Origin: UBA9732 sp963649615
Lineage (GTDB): Bacteria; Spirochaetota; Spirochaetia; Sphaerochaetales; Sphaerochaetaceae
Reading direction: 5' to 3'
DNA length: 64,000 nt
Assembly: GCA_963649615.1 (NCBI GenBank)
Contig: CAVJIN010000004.1
Location: 1 to 64,000, forward strand
Shown here piece by piece: positions 24,351 through 33,132 of this stretch; the stretch's first letter is position 1; each line of letters begins with the position of its first letter. The position numbers and the translations under genes are program-made. The notes under the pieces were generated by a model. It made no database searches and was not told the DNA's origin. It worked only from the letters and a program-made list of their open reading frames with translations.

Positions 24351-25646
24351 ATGTATAGAAAATTCATTGAAACATTACAGCAGTGGGAAAGACAGAATAC
24401 TAAAGAACCTTTAATGGTTGTTGGAGCAAGGCAAGTTGGAAAAACCTGGCTTCTTAAAAAATTTTGTTCCGAGACATTCTCTAATTATGTTTATATTAAC
24501 TTTGAAGAAAATCCTTCTTTTTCTACTGCCTTTGATGGCGCTCTTTCTCCAGAAACAATTTTGCAAAATCTTGGAATTATGCTAGGAAAAAAGATTTCTG
24601 CAGAAACAGCAATTTTTTTTGATGAGATACAAATTTGCGAAAAAGCTATTAGCTCTTTGAAATATTTTTGCGAAGCTGATGCCAACTATAGAGTGCTGTG
24701 TGCGGGAAGTCTTCTTGGTGTAAAGCTTAATAGATTTGATAAATCGTTTCCTGTTGGAAAAGTGGCAATAAGGACCATGTATCCAATGGATTTTGAAGAG
24801 TTCTTAATGGCCTGTGGAGAAGAAGATTTACATGATATTATTCGTGAATATTATGCCAAGATGAAAGCATTACCAGAGGGTATACACCAGAAGGCTTTGG
24901 ACCTATATCATCAATATCTTTTTGTGGGAGGAATGCCTAGGGTTGTGAAAGAATACATAAATAATGGGAAAGATGTTCTTGTCCTTGATTTTGAATTGTT
25001 TAACAGTCTTCAAAGTTCATATTTAGCGGATATGGCTAAACATGTTAACTCTCCTGCTGAAAGTTTAAAAATAATTGAAGTATATAATTCTATTCCAAGA
25101 CAGCTAGCAAAAGAGAATCCCAAATTTATGTATAAAGAGGTAAGACAAACAGCAAATAAACGAGATTTTCAATCTTCAATAGATTGGCTTGTAGCTTCAA
25201 ATTTGGCATATAAAGTGTGTGATTCTGTTACTATTGCAAGTCCATTGAAAGGATATGAAGACACAAATAAATTTAAACTCTATTTATCAGATACTGGTCT
25301 TTTGTCTAATATGTGCCATTTAAAGTTCTCAGATATAGTTGCAACAGAAAACAATATTTATAAAGGTGTTGTAATTGAAAATTATGTAATATCTCAACTA
25401 AAGGCCTCAGGTAAGTATTTTTGTTACTATAAGCCTTCTGATAGTATAGAAATAGATGTGGTTTTAGATTCTTCTATTGGAATTATTCCCTGTGAGATTA
25501 AGGCTGGAAGGCATACAAGATCTAAGAGCCTGTCAAATTATTGTGAAAAATACTCTCCTCAGAAAGCAATTAGACTCTCTGAGCTTAATTTTGGACAAAA
25601 CGGAATATTACATTCAATTCCTTTGTATGCTGTTTGTTGTTTATAA
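24351..25646 (+). CDS. AAA ATPase with DUF4143 / PD-(D/E)XK-like C-terminus
   Basis: Protein of 431 residues of the large, poorly understood ATP-binding family found in many gut anaerobes. Walker A is GARQVGKT (about 25-32) and Walker B is AIFFDEIQ. The C-terminal third (DUF4143) contains EIDVVLD followed by CEIKAG, which fits a restriction-endonuclease-like active site. The cellular role is unknown. It stands alone between a terminator and a convergent LacI gene, has no ribosome site and appears to be translated from a leaderless mRNA. It is not obviously linked to the sugar genes on either side and may be an insertion between the two islands. Confidence 0.85.
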   Translation: MYRKFIETLQQWERQNTKEPLMVVGARQVGKTWLLKKFCSETFSNYVYINFEENPSFSTAFDGALSPETILQNLGIMLGKKISAETAIFFDEIQICEKAISSLKYFCEADANYRVLCAGSLLGVKLNRFDKSFPVGKVAIRTMYPMDFEEFLMACGEEDLHDIIREYYAKMKALPEGIHQKALDLYHQYLFVGGMPRVVKEYINNGKDVLVLDFELFNSLQSSYLADMAKHVNSPAESLKIIEVYNSIPRQLAKENPKFMYKEVRQTANKRDFQSSIDWLVASNLAYKVCDSVTIASPLKGYEDTNKFKLYLSDTGLLSNMCHLKFSDIVATENNIYKGVVIENYVISQLKASGKYFCYYKPSDSIEIDVVLDSSIGIIPCEIKAGRHTRSKSLSNYCEKYSPQKAIRLSELNFGQNGILHSIPLYAVCCL

Positions 25647-25651
25647 GAATT

Positions 25652-26725
25652 TTACGAAAAAACTGCATTTGTGAAATATGGATAGGATGTATCTGAAACT
25701 GTTTTAGACCCCTCAATGTCATAAACAGTGGCTCCGTTTCTTTTGAAGATAATTATTTCTGGCTTCAGAGTGATGGACTGAGGAAAATCTGAAACATCTC
25801 CTTGAAGTCTTTTTAGAAGGAGCTCCGCTGCTTTTTTCCCAATTTCTGACAAGGGCTGAGAAACCGAATAATGGCAATTTTTTAGAAGAGGGAAGTAATG
25901 CAAAAAGTCAAAAGTTCCAAAAGCTATTTTATTGTAAATTTCTGCAGGAACTTTTTCATAAAGATATGCTGTGGCCCCTAGGTGGGTATTATCATTTACA
26001 CAAAAGAAGGCATCTGGACAATTGGGTTTTGAAAGAGCCTTTTTCATTAAATTCCAACCACCTCTTTCAGTCATCTCTCCAAAGAATATAAAACTTTGAT
26101 CAACTGGAAGGTCCATTTCTCTAAAGGCATCCAAATATCCTTGATATCGTTCTAAGGCAGTAGGGATGTGTTCGTCGCCACCAAGAAAACCAATGCGAGT
26201 GTGGCCTTCTTTTATGAGTGCTTTTACAACTTCTTTTGTACCCCAAATACCGTCTGTATGGACAGAGTCAAGATTAACACCTGGCAAACTTCTGTCTACT
26301 AGAATTAAAGGAATTCCTGTGTTCTTGGCAATTACAAAGTGTTCTCCTGCATCGCTAACAGGGATTACTACCAAAGCATCCACGTTTCTATTGATCAAAA
26401 CTTGTAATTTTTCCTTTTCTCTTTCTACTGAACCGTTAGATGAACAAAGCATCATTGAATAACCCTGTTCAGCTAATATTGTTTCCATTTTTTCAACAAT
26501 GTAAAGGAAAAAGGTTGTTCCAAGTTCTGGGACGAGTACGCCTACAGTTTTTGTAGATTTTGTTTTAAGCGCACGAGCAACTTGGTTCTGAATATAACCA
26601 AGTTGCTCCATTGCACGTATAACTTTGATTCTTGTTTTATTACTTACACTTTGTCCGTTAAGAACCCGTGAAACGGTAGCGGTAGATACTTTTGATAGAG
26701 ATGCAACATCTTTGATTGTAGCCAT
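25652..26725 (-). CDS. LacI family transcriptional regulator (probable fucose repressor)
   Basis: Repressor of 357 residues. The helix-turn-helix reads TIKDVASLSKVSTATVSRVL followed by NGQ, the standard LacI recognition form that binds CG-centred palindromes. A sugar-binding sensor domain follows, and the C-terminus is about 20 residues longer than usual. It lies downstream of the RbsABC-like operon on the same strand. Palindromes of the matching type are found at 30595, 31174 and 31210, before the transporter and fucI genes, so it probably represses the fucose regulon. Confidence 0.88.
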   Translation of the reverse strand: MATIKDVASLSKVSTATVSRVLNGQSVSNKTRIKVIRAMEQLGYIQNQVARALKTKSTKTVGVLVPELGTTFFLYIVEKMETILAEQGYSMMLCSSNGSVEREKEKLQVLINRNVDALVVIPVSDAGEHFVIAKNTGIPLILVDRSLPGVNLDSVHTDGIWGTKEVVKALIKEGHTRIGFLGGDEHIPTALERYQGYLDAFREMDLPVDQSFIFFGEMTERGGWNLMKKALSKPNCPDAFFCVNDNTHLGATAYLYEKVPAEIYNKIAFGTFDFLHYFPLLKNCHYSVSQPLSEIGKKAAELLLKRLQGDVSDFPQSITLKPEIIIFKRNGATVYDIEGSKTVSDTSYPYFTNAVFS

Positions 26726-26767
26726 AATAAAGAAAGATTCCTTTGCAAATCTGTCAGAAATATTATT

Positions 26768-27775
26768 TTATCCACGTCTAGCGTATTTCTTCATATCCAT
26801 ATAGACTGCAACGACGATTATAAGTCCTTTTACAATTTGTTGCCAGTAGGAATCTATTGCTAAATATGTCATTCCGTAGTTAATAAGTCCCATAATGAAG
26901 ACACCTATCATCATTCCGCCAATAGTTCCAACGCCACCACTTTGAGAAACACCTCCAACAGTTACTGCCGCAATAGCATCAAGTTCCATGTTTGCTGCCG
27001 TCAAAGAGTTTGCAAGACCAACTCTTGCGCTTTGGAGAACTCCAGCTATTCCGTACAAGAAGCCTGCAATCATGTAAACTAAAAGGAGATTCTTTTCAAC
27101 ACTAATACCAGATACTCTAGCTGCCTGTGAGTTTCCACCAATGGCATATAGGCTAGAACCAAATTTAGTATGGCGTAATATAATCCAAACAATTACTGCA
27201 ATGATTATGATATAAATTCCAAGATACGGGAAAGTTCCAAATATGTTTCCTTGGGAGATTTGCTTGTATTCTTTCTTAAGAGAACCTACAACTGCTGCAT
27301 GTGTATATAAGAGTTGAATACCAGTAGCAATAGATTTTGTTCCAAGTGTTGCAATAAATGGAGGAAGCTTACCATAAGCAATAAGCCATCCGTTAACAAG
27401 ACCAAAAAGAGTTCCAGTTAAGACGCCAGCTAAAACAGGAATGATTAGAGCAAATTCTTTTCCCGGATACATTGCACTTGAATAGTCAACAGTCTGTGCA
27501 AAGGAGGCTGCAACAGATGCAGACAAACAAACAATTGCACCAAGAGAAAGGTCTATTCCTCTTGTAATTATAATCATGCCAACACCCAATGCTGCAAAAA
27601 CTCTTACTGACTCAGCAACAATTAAGTTTTTAATTGATGGCCATTGAAGAGTTCCACCATTTGTTAAAATAGCAAGAAACAAAAACAGGGCAACAAAAGT
27701 AATATAACTTGTATATTTTGAAGAAAAATCCTTTACTTTGGTTAAGCTCATCCTTACGTTATTTTTTTTGTCCAT
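26768..27775 (-). CDS. Sugar ABC transporter permease (RbsC type)
   Basis: Inner-membrane permease of 335 residues with multiple hydrophobic segments and the CUT2 signatures GIDLSLGAIVCLSA, LPPFIATLGT and a late AIAAVTVGGVSQSGGVGT. The start at 27775 follows AAAGGAG. An in-frame start at 27793 would overlap the ATPase gene and lies upstream of that site. It is the third gene of the transporter operon after the binding protein and ATPase, and is likely for L-fucose given the adjacent fucU and fucI. Confidence 0.9.
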   Translation of the reverse strand: MDKKNNVRMSLTKVKDFSSKYTSYITFVALFLFLAILTNGGTLQWPSIKNLIVAESVRVFAALGVGMIIITRGIDLSLGAIVCLSASVAASFAQTVDYSSAMYPGKEFALIIPVLAGVLTGTLFGLVNGWLIAYGKLPPFIATLGTKSIATGIQLLYTHAAVVGSLKKEYKQISQGNIFGTFPYLGIYIIIIAVIVWIILRHTKFGSSLYAIGGNSQAARVSGISVEKNLLLVYMIAGFLYGIAGVLQSARVGLANSLTAANMELDAIAAVTVGGVSQSGGVGTIGGMMIGVFIMGLINYGMTYLAIDSYWQQIVKGLIIVVAVYMDMKKYARRG

Positions 27776-27786
27776 GTTCTCTCCTT

Positions 27787-29292
27787 TTAGCAAAATTGTG
27801 TTGCTAGTCGCATAATTGCTTCTTGACTAATTTCATCATGTTCAAGTGTGCCTGTATGGTTTCCTTCACAAAGAACCATTATTCTATGACTCATTCCAAT
27901 GAGTTCAGGCATTTCACTAGATATCATGATGATGGATTTTCCGCTCTTAACTAATTCGCTCATAATTGTGTAGATCTCAAATTTAGCACCTACATCAATT
28001 CCTCTGGTTGGCTCGTCCATGATAAGAATATCTGGAAGAGTCATAAGCCATCTTGAAAGAATTACCTTTTGCTGGTTTCCTCCAGATAGGTTTTGAATAA
28101 GCGTTTCCATTGATGGAGTCTTGGTTTTAAGAGTTGAATTATACTTTTCTGCATCATTGTTTATACGTTTGTGATCCAGCAATTTGACATTATTTTTGTA
28201 ATTTGACAAAGAAGCGATTGAAGTGTTCTTAGTTATAGAGAGAAGAGGGAAGATTCCACTGCCTCTTCTATCTTCTGTAACAAAGCCTACGCCTTCTGCA
28301 ATCAAATTTCTAGGTGTAAGTTTTACAACCTTTTTCCCTTTGACATAAACTTCACCTTCAGATATGTCTCTAACACCAAAAATAGCCTCTACAAATTCCG
28401 TTCTTTGAGCACCAACAAGGCCTCCTATTCCAAGGATTTCTCCTCTATGCAACTCTAATGATACATTCTTAAAGGAACGAGGATTAGGGGAAGAAAGACC
28501 TTTAACTTGCAACGTAACTTCTTCAGAGGTACAAGGAGGAACTTCTGGGAATCTTTGTGTTGATTCTCTTCCTACCATATTGGATATAAGTTTATCCGTT
28601 GTCATCTCACATATGGGCCAGGTTCCAATCATTTTTCCATCACGCATAACAGAAACGCAATCAGAAATTTTAAAAATTTCTTCCATTTTGTGAGAAATGT
28701 AGACTATAGCAACGCCTTTTTCTCTTAGATTGTTGATGATTTCAAAAAGGTGTTCAACTTCATTCTCTGTAAGAGAACTTGTTGGCTCGTCCATCACAAC
28801 GACCGATGAATTATAGCTAACAGCTTTTGCAATTTCACAGGCCTGCTGATTGGAGATTGAAAGATCCTTCATCTTTATCTTTGGGTCTATTTTCATGCCC
28901 AAATTGGTTAGAACTGTTGCAGTATCTTCTATCATTTTCTTATGGTCTATCAAGCCAAATTTGTTCACTGGTTCTCTTCCTAACCACATGTTTTCTGCTA
29001 CAGTTCTTTCTGGGACATTTGAAAGCTCTTGATGAATCATTGAAACACCAGTTTTTAATGCGTCATGAGATCCAGAAAAATGGCATTCTTGGCCGTTAAC
29101 TTTTACAATACCCTTGTCTTCTTTGTAAATGCCAAACAAACATTTCATAAGGGTTGATTTTCCGGCACCATTTTCTCCCATAAGGGCATGTACCGTGCCA
29201 GGTTTTACTCTAAAGGTTACATTGTCTAGAGCTAAAACACCTGGAAACCGCTTTGTGATGTCTAGCATCTCAATAGCATATTTTTCTTCCAC
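27787..29292 (-). CDS. Sugar ABC transporter ATPase (RbsA/MglA type)
   Basis: Double ATPase of 501 residues. The first nucleotide-binding domain has an intact Walker A (GENGAGKST) and MDEPTSSLTENE. The second has a degenerate P-loop (GGLVGAQRTE) with LSGGNQQKVILSRWL and MDEPTRGIDVGAK, normal for CUT2 importers. It follows the binding-protein gene after a 128-nt gap containing a stable hairpin, which probably lowers its expression relative to the binding protein. Confidence 0.92.
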   Translation of the reverse strand: MEEKYAIEMLDITKRFPGVLALDNVTFRVKPGTVHALMGENGAGKSTLMKCLFGIYKEDKGIVKVNGQECHFSGSHDALKTGVSMIHQELSNVPERTVAENMWLGREPVNKFGLIDHKKMIEDTATVLTNLGMKIDPKIKMKDLSISNQQACEIAKAVSYNSSVVVMDEPTSSLTENEVEHLFEIINNLREKGVAIVYISHKMEEIFKISDCVSVMRDGKMIGTWPICEMTTDKLISNMVGRESTQRFPEVPPCTSEEVTLQVKGLSSPNPRSFKNVSLELHRGEILGIGGLVGAQRTEFVEAIFGVRDISEGEVYVKGKKVVKLTPRNLIAEGVGFVTEDRRGSGIFPLLSITKNTSIASLSNYKNNVKLLDHKRINNDAEKYNSTLKTKTPSMETLIQNLSGGNQQKVILSRWLMTLPDILIMDEPTRGIDVGAKFEIYTIMSELVKSGKSIIMISSEMPELIGMSHRIMVLCEGNHTGTLEHDEISQEAIMRLATQFC

Positions 29293-29367
29293 TGCTTTCT
29301 CCTTTTTTCTCCATTTTGCAATGACCTTGCATCCTTCAAACTCTTTGCAAAATAAAGAAAACTATAA

Positions 29368-29394
29368 CGCGAGTTGGTACAAGACCAACTCGCG
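29368..29394 (-). terminator. Intra-operon hairpin after the binding-protein gene
   Basis: CGCGAGTTGGT (29368-29378) pairs perfectly with ACCAACTCGCG (29384-29394) around a 5-nt loop. Read leftward it is followed by a T-rich stretch. It can act as an attenuator or 3' stabiliser between the binding protein and the ATPase. Confidence 0.7.
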
Positions 29395-29420
29395 CAGTAA
29401 TCACATTTCCTAAATAAGGC

Positions 29421-30500
29421 TTATAGATAATCCTTATAGTTTTCCATTGTAACTGGTTTGAAAGGAACCAAATAGCACTGAGAAATGATAGCTGGATCAT
29501 TTGCTGGCTCTTCGTCAATTGTTGCAGTTGCTGGAGCAATTCCACCAGCGACAAAACCGTCTGGAGAATTTCCCTTTGCTATGTTAAGAACAATCTCAAA
29601 TGCTGTTGTGCTTTGGCCAATGGCATCCTGAAGAACTGTTGCATACATTTCTTTTCTGTCAATTGATGCACAACCAGTTGCTGTTGCGTCAACACCAAGG
29701 ACTGGAACCAACAATCTTGTGCCATCAGAAGTATCGGTCTTTACTTTTCCGTTCTGAATGAGAGATTCAATTGCACCAAGTGCCATGTCATCATTCTGTG
29801 CTACAACAAGGTTGTACTTGCCATCAAATGCTGTAACCCAAGCATCCATTTTCTGCTGTGCCTGTTCTGCACCCCAGTTAGCTGTGTCTTCAGCAACAAA
29901 GTTTACTTTCCAACCCTTTGACTCGAGTGTGTTAACAAAACCAGCTCTTCTGTTTACCTGTGCTGGGTGTCCAAGCTGTCCGTTGAGATACAGGACGTTA
30001 ATTGTCTTGTTTGGAGCTTTTTCTGGATACTTTGTGAAGTATTCAATAGCAATCTCTGCCTGATACTGACCTGCAACCTGTTCTGGAGAAGAAGCTAAGA
30101 AGAAGTTCTTTCCAACTTTGAGAGCAGCAACAGATGGCTGAATGTTAGAGAATGCTGCAGCACCACCAACAGCGTTAATCAATTCACACATTTGCTCTGT
30201 TGCAGAAGTATCTTGTGGAATAATTACAAAATACTTATAGCCCTGAGAAATGAGGGTTTGAAGCTGTGTGAGCTGTTTGTCAACGTCACTGTTAGCATCC
30301 TGTACGTTTAAGTCAACTCCTGCTTTTTCAGCAAGAACCTTGAGGTTGTCTGTGTAGTCTCTTACAAAAGTTTCGTTAAGGTTTCTAATAAGAGCACCTA
30401 CTTTGATCTTTTCTGCCTGTTGGCTTTCCTGTGCACCTTGAGCAAAAACCAAACTAACGGCAATTAAAGCAAACAAAAGAATCATCGTCGCTTTCTTCAT
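29421..30500 (-). CDS. Sugar ABC transporter substrate-binding protein (CUT2 type, probable fucose)
   Basis: Exported binding protein of 359 residues. The signal peptide runs MKKATMILLFALIAVSLVFA with cleavage before QGAQES. The mature part has the periplasmic-binding-protein type I fold, with IIPQDTSATEQ and VVAQNDDMALGAIESL, close to ribose and other monosaccharide binders. The ATG at 30500 has AAAAGGAG upstream. The frame open to 30554 is not used. Neighbouring fucU and fucI and the shared operators suggest L-fucose or a related 6-deoxyhexose. Confidence 0.9.
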   Translation of the reverse strand: MKKATMILLFALIAVSLVFAQGAQESQQAEKIKVGALIRNLNETFVRDYTDNLKVLAEKAGVDLNVQDANSDVDKQLTQLQTLISQGYKYFVIIPQDTSATEQMCELINAVGGAAAFSNIQPSVAALKVGKNFFLASSPEQVAGQYQAEIAIEYFTKYPEKAPNKTINVLYLNGQLGHPAQVNRRAGFVNTLESKGWKVNFVAEDTANWGAEQAQQKMDAWVTAFDGKYNLVVAQNDDMALGAIESLIQNGKVKTDTSDGTRLLVPVLGVDATATGCASIDRKEMYATVLQDAIGQSTTAFEIVLNIAKGNSPDGFVAGGIAPATATIDEEPANDPAIISQCYLVPFKPVTMENYKDYL

Positions 30501-30556
30501 ACACTTGTTCTCCTTTTTCTTTTGGCATGAACCATGGGCAAACTGCCCATACATAG

Positions 30557-30586
30557 ATTATCACAGCACAAAATTGGACTTGTCAA
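30557..30586 (-). promoter_or_regulatory. Promoter of the fucose transporter operon
   Basis: On the minus strand, TTGACA (30586-30581) and GATAAT (30562-30557) with an 18-bp spacer. A LacI-type operator sits 8 bp upstream of the -35. Confidence 0.6.
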
Positions 30587-30594
30587 GAAAAAAA

Positions 30595-30606
30595 GTAAAC
30601 GATTAC
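30595..30606. promoter_or_regulatory. LacI-type operator before the transporter operon
   Basis: GTAAACGATTAC is a CG-centred palindrome with one mismatched pair and matches the two sites before fucI. Confidence 0.6.
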
Positions 30607-30707
30607 ATTTCCGTACTCTTTTTCTCTTTCCCTTACGTTTAGACCCTATATATATAGAAGGGCAGACTAAAACAGCATTTCAGTGTGGGATTATTTCTGT
30701 TGTTAAT

Positions 30708-31139
30708 TTACTGTGAAACAACTCCTTTTTTAAGAATTACATTGGCATAAATGCTTGTTTCTCCTGTTGCAATGACAGCATAAGCTTTCTTTGCTCGTTC
30801 ATAGAACTCAAATCTGTCAATGTATTCTAAATCTTTAAATCCTTTGTCTCCATTTTGTGCAATTTTCTTAAAATCCTTCCAAATTGGAATTTCTAAATCT
30901 TTATCACAGCTCATTTTTTGCATTAGGATAACGTTTGGGGCATACGTATCTAAAGGCATTACCTTTAGAATTGCTTCCAAAACCTCTTTTGCTCCGTGCC
31001 CATCTAATCTAATTAGATTTCTAGCATAGTTTGCAGCTGGAAAGTTTCCATCTCCAATAACAATCTCATCACCGTGACCCATTTCCATTAAGATTTTTAG
31101 AAGATCCGGAGCCAATATTGATGGAATTCCTTTTAACAT
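30708..31139 (-). CDS. fucU: L-fucose mutarotase (FucU/RbsD family)
   Basis: Protein of 143 residues (E. coli FucU has 140) that interconverts alpha and beta anomers of L-fucose so that the isomerase receives its preferred form. The N-terminal IPSILAPDLLKILMEMGHGD contains the catalytic His of the RbsD/FucU fold, and IGDGNFPAA follows. The C-terminal FYERAKKAYAVIATGE is typical of FucU rather than RbsD. AAGGAGG precedes the ATG. It is divergent from fucI and lies upstream of the transporter operon. Confidence 0.92.
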   Translation of the reverse strand: MLKGIPSILAPDLLKILMEMGHGDEIVIGDGNFPAANYARNLIRLDGHGAKEVLEAILKVMPLDTYAPNVILMQKMSCDKDLEIPIWKDFKKIAQNGDKGFKDLEYIDRFEFYERAKKAYAVIATGETSIYANVILKKGVVSQ

Positions 31140-31167
31140 TTTAGTCCTCCTTAAAAATAAAAAAAGC

Positions 31168-31196
31168 TTGCGTGTAACCGTTTACTGTGAGATACT
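31168..31196 (+). promoter_or_regulatory. Promoter of the fucI operon
   Basis: TTGCGT at 31168-31173, a 17-bp spacer and GATACT at 31191-31196. One operator lies in the spacer and another just after the expected start site. Confidence 0.5.
31174..31185. promoter_or_regulatory. LacI-type operator O1 at fucI
   Basis: GTAACCGTTTAC, a CG-centred palindrome with one mismatch, fills most of the fucI promoter spacer. Confidence 0.6.
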
Positions 31197-31209
31197 CATA
31201 TGTGGAACA

Positions 31210-31225
31210 ATGTAAACGTTTACAT
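31210..31225. promoter_or_regulatory. LacI-type operator O2 at fucI (perfect palindrome)
   Basis: ATGTAAACGTTTACAT is a perfect 16-bp palindrome about 14 bp past the -10, where a bound repressor would block transcription. It is the best operator in the window. Confidence 0.8.
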
Positions 31226-31250
31226 AAAATCTTACCATGGGAGAATAGTT

Positions 31251-33080
31251 ATGGCAAACAAAAAAGAATCTACAATTAGAAATGTTGGTTCAGAGTTTAG
31301 GTATAAAGGAGATTTACCAAAACTTGGAATTCGCCCAGTAATTGACGGAAGGCAAAAAGGAGTTAGAGAGTCTCTAGAAGAGCAGACCATGAAAATGGCA
31401 CAGAACGCTGCAAAACTCATCTCTGAGAATGTTAGACATTCTAATGGCCTGCCTTTAGAGTGTGTCATTGCTGATACCACTATTGGTGGAGTTGCAGAAG
31501 CTGCCGCCTGTGCTGAAAAGTTCAAAAAAGAAGGTGTAGCAATAACCCTTTCTGTTACCCCTTGTTGGTGTTACGGAACTGAAACAATAGATCATGACCC
31601 ACATACTGTCAAAGCTGTCTGGGGTCTAAATGGAACAGAAAGACCGGGTGCTGTATATCTTGCCTGTGCTTTGGCTGCATATTCACAGAAAGGTCTTCCT
31701 GCCTTTGGAATTTATGGACATGATGTTCAGGATAAGGACGATTATGTAATTCCTGAAGACGTAAAAGACAAAATCTTACGGTTTGCTAGAGTTTCTTTGG
31801 CTGCAGTGACAATGCGAGGAAAGAATTACTTGTCTATTGGTGGCTGTGCAATGGGTATTGCCGGTTCAATTGTGGACCAAGATTTCCTACAGGCATACCT
31901 TGGAATGGGCACAGAAGCCATTGATATGTGTGAAATTGAAAGAAGAATTGAGGAAGGAATCTACGATCCAGAAGAATTCAAAAAAGCAATGGATTGGGTT
32001 CATGAATACTGTATTGAAGCTCCAGATAAAGTTAATACAGGTAGTTGGGCAAGAAGTGAAGAGCAGAGAAAAAAGGATTGGGAATTCTGCGTTAAGATGG
32101 TCATGATTGGCAGAGATCTTATGATTGGAAACCCAAAACTTAAGGAGATGGGGTATCCAGAAGAGGGGAATGGTCACAATGCTCTTTATGCAGGATTCCA
32201 AGGCCAAAGACAGTGGACAGATCACTGGTGCAACGGTGACTTCATGGAAACAATGCTTAATACTTCTTGGGATTGGAACGGTATTAGAGAATCATTTGTC
32301 TTAGCAACAGAAAATGATTTCTGCAATGGAACTGCAATGCTTTTCTGTAAGCTAATAACTAATAAGCCAGCAATGTTCAGTGATGTAAGAACTTATTGGT
32401 CTCCAAAAGCATGCGAACGTGTTACGGGCTGGAAGCCTGAAGGGCTTGCAAAGAACGGATTCCTTGATTTGAGAAATAGTGGAGCAACAACCCTTGATGC
32501 TGAAGGAAGCATGGTTGATAGTGAAGGCAATCCTTGTGGTAAAGAATTCTGGAATATAACAGAAAAAGATGTCATTGAATCAATGAAAAATGTTAAATGG
32601 GAAGTTGCAAACGGACCTTATTTCCGTGGAGGTGGATTTAGTTCATGTTTCCTTTCTAAAGGTGGAATGCCTTGTACAATGATTAGATTAAACATGATTA
32701 AGGGCCTTGGTCCTGTAATGCAAATTGCAGAAGGCTGGACCTGTGATCTTCCATTAGAAGTACACGAAAAGATTGCTGCAAGAACAGACCCAACTTGGCC
32801 AAGTACTTATTTTGCTCCAAGAATTACTGGAGAAGGTGCTTTCAAGGATGTTTATTCTGTCATGAATAATTGGGGTGCCAACCACGGTGCTATTGCTTAT
32901 GGACATGTTGGTGCTGACATTATTACTCTTTGCTCCATTCTCAGAATCCCAGTATGCATGCATAACATACCTGAAGAAGACATCTTTAGACCAAGTTACT
33001 GGAATGCTTTTGGTGAAGACAAAGAAGGACAAGACTATAGAGCATGTCAGGCTCTTGGTCCTCTTTATGCAAAATATTGA
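31251..33080 (+). CDS. fucI: L-fucose isomerase
   Basis: Converts L-fucose to L-fuculose (and often D-arabinose to D-ribulose). It is 609 residues against 591 in E. coli. It has the family segments RPVIDGRQKGVRESLEEQTM at the N-terminus, TPCWCYGTET, GIYGHDVQDKDDY, GFQGQRQWTD at 315-324 and a C-terminal NWGANHGAIAYGH expected to supply a metal His. The start at 31251 follows GGGAG. The open frame begins earlier at 31200 but crosses operator O2. It is the first gene of an eight-gene operon that continues with a thiamine-dependent dehydrogenase complex. Confidence 0.95.
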   Translation: MANKKESTIRNVGSEFRYKGDLPKLGIRPVIDGRQKGVRESLEEQTMKMAQNAAKLISENVRHSNGLPLECVIADTTIGGVAEAAACAEKFKKEGVAITLSVTPCWCYGTETIDHDPHTVKAVWGLNGTERPGAVYLACALAAYSQKGLPAFGIYGHDVQDKDDYVIPEDVKDKILRFARVSLAAVTMRGKNYLSIGGCAMGIAGSIVDQDFLQAYLGMGTEAIDMCEIERRIEEGIYDPEEFKKAMDWVHEYCIEAPDKVNTGSWARSEEQRKKDWEFCVKMVMIGRDLMIGNPKLKEMGYPEEGNGHNALYAGFQGQRQWTDHWCNGDFMETMLNTSWDWNGIRESFVLATENDFCNGTAMLFCKLITNKPAMFSDVRTYWSPKACERVTGWKPEGLAKNGFLDLRNSGATTLDAEGSMVDSEGNPCGKEFWNITEKDVIESMKNVKWEVANGPYFRGGGFSSCFLSKGGMPCTMIRLNMIKGLGPVMQIAEGWTCDLPLEVHEKIAARTDPTWPSTYFAPRITGEGAFKDVYSVMNNWGANHGAIAYGHVGADIITLCSILRIPVCMHNIPEEDIFRPSYWNAFGEDKEGQDYRACQALGPLYAKY

Positions 33081-33093
33081 GATTTAATTTAAG

Positions 33094-33119
33094 GAGGTAT
33101 TTGCAGCTGCAAATACCTC
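33094..33119. promoter_or_regulatory. 26-bp perfect palindrome between fucI and the E2 gene
   Basis: GAGGTATTTGCAG and CTGCAAATACCTC are exact complements with no loop. The left arm contains AAGGAGG and is followed after the palindrome by a second ribosome site, AAAGGAG, for the E2 ATG. As RNA it would fold into a 10-12 bp hairpin. No direct T-run follows, so it is more likely a processing, stability or regulatory element than a terminator. Confidence 0.6.
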
Positions 33120-33132
33120 TAAAGGAGTTTTT

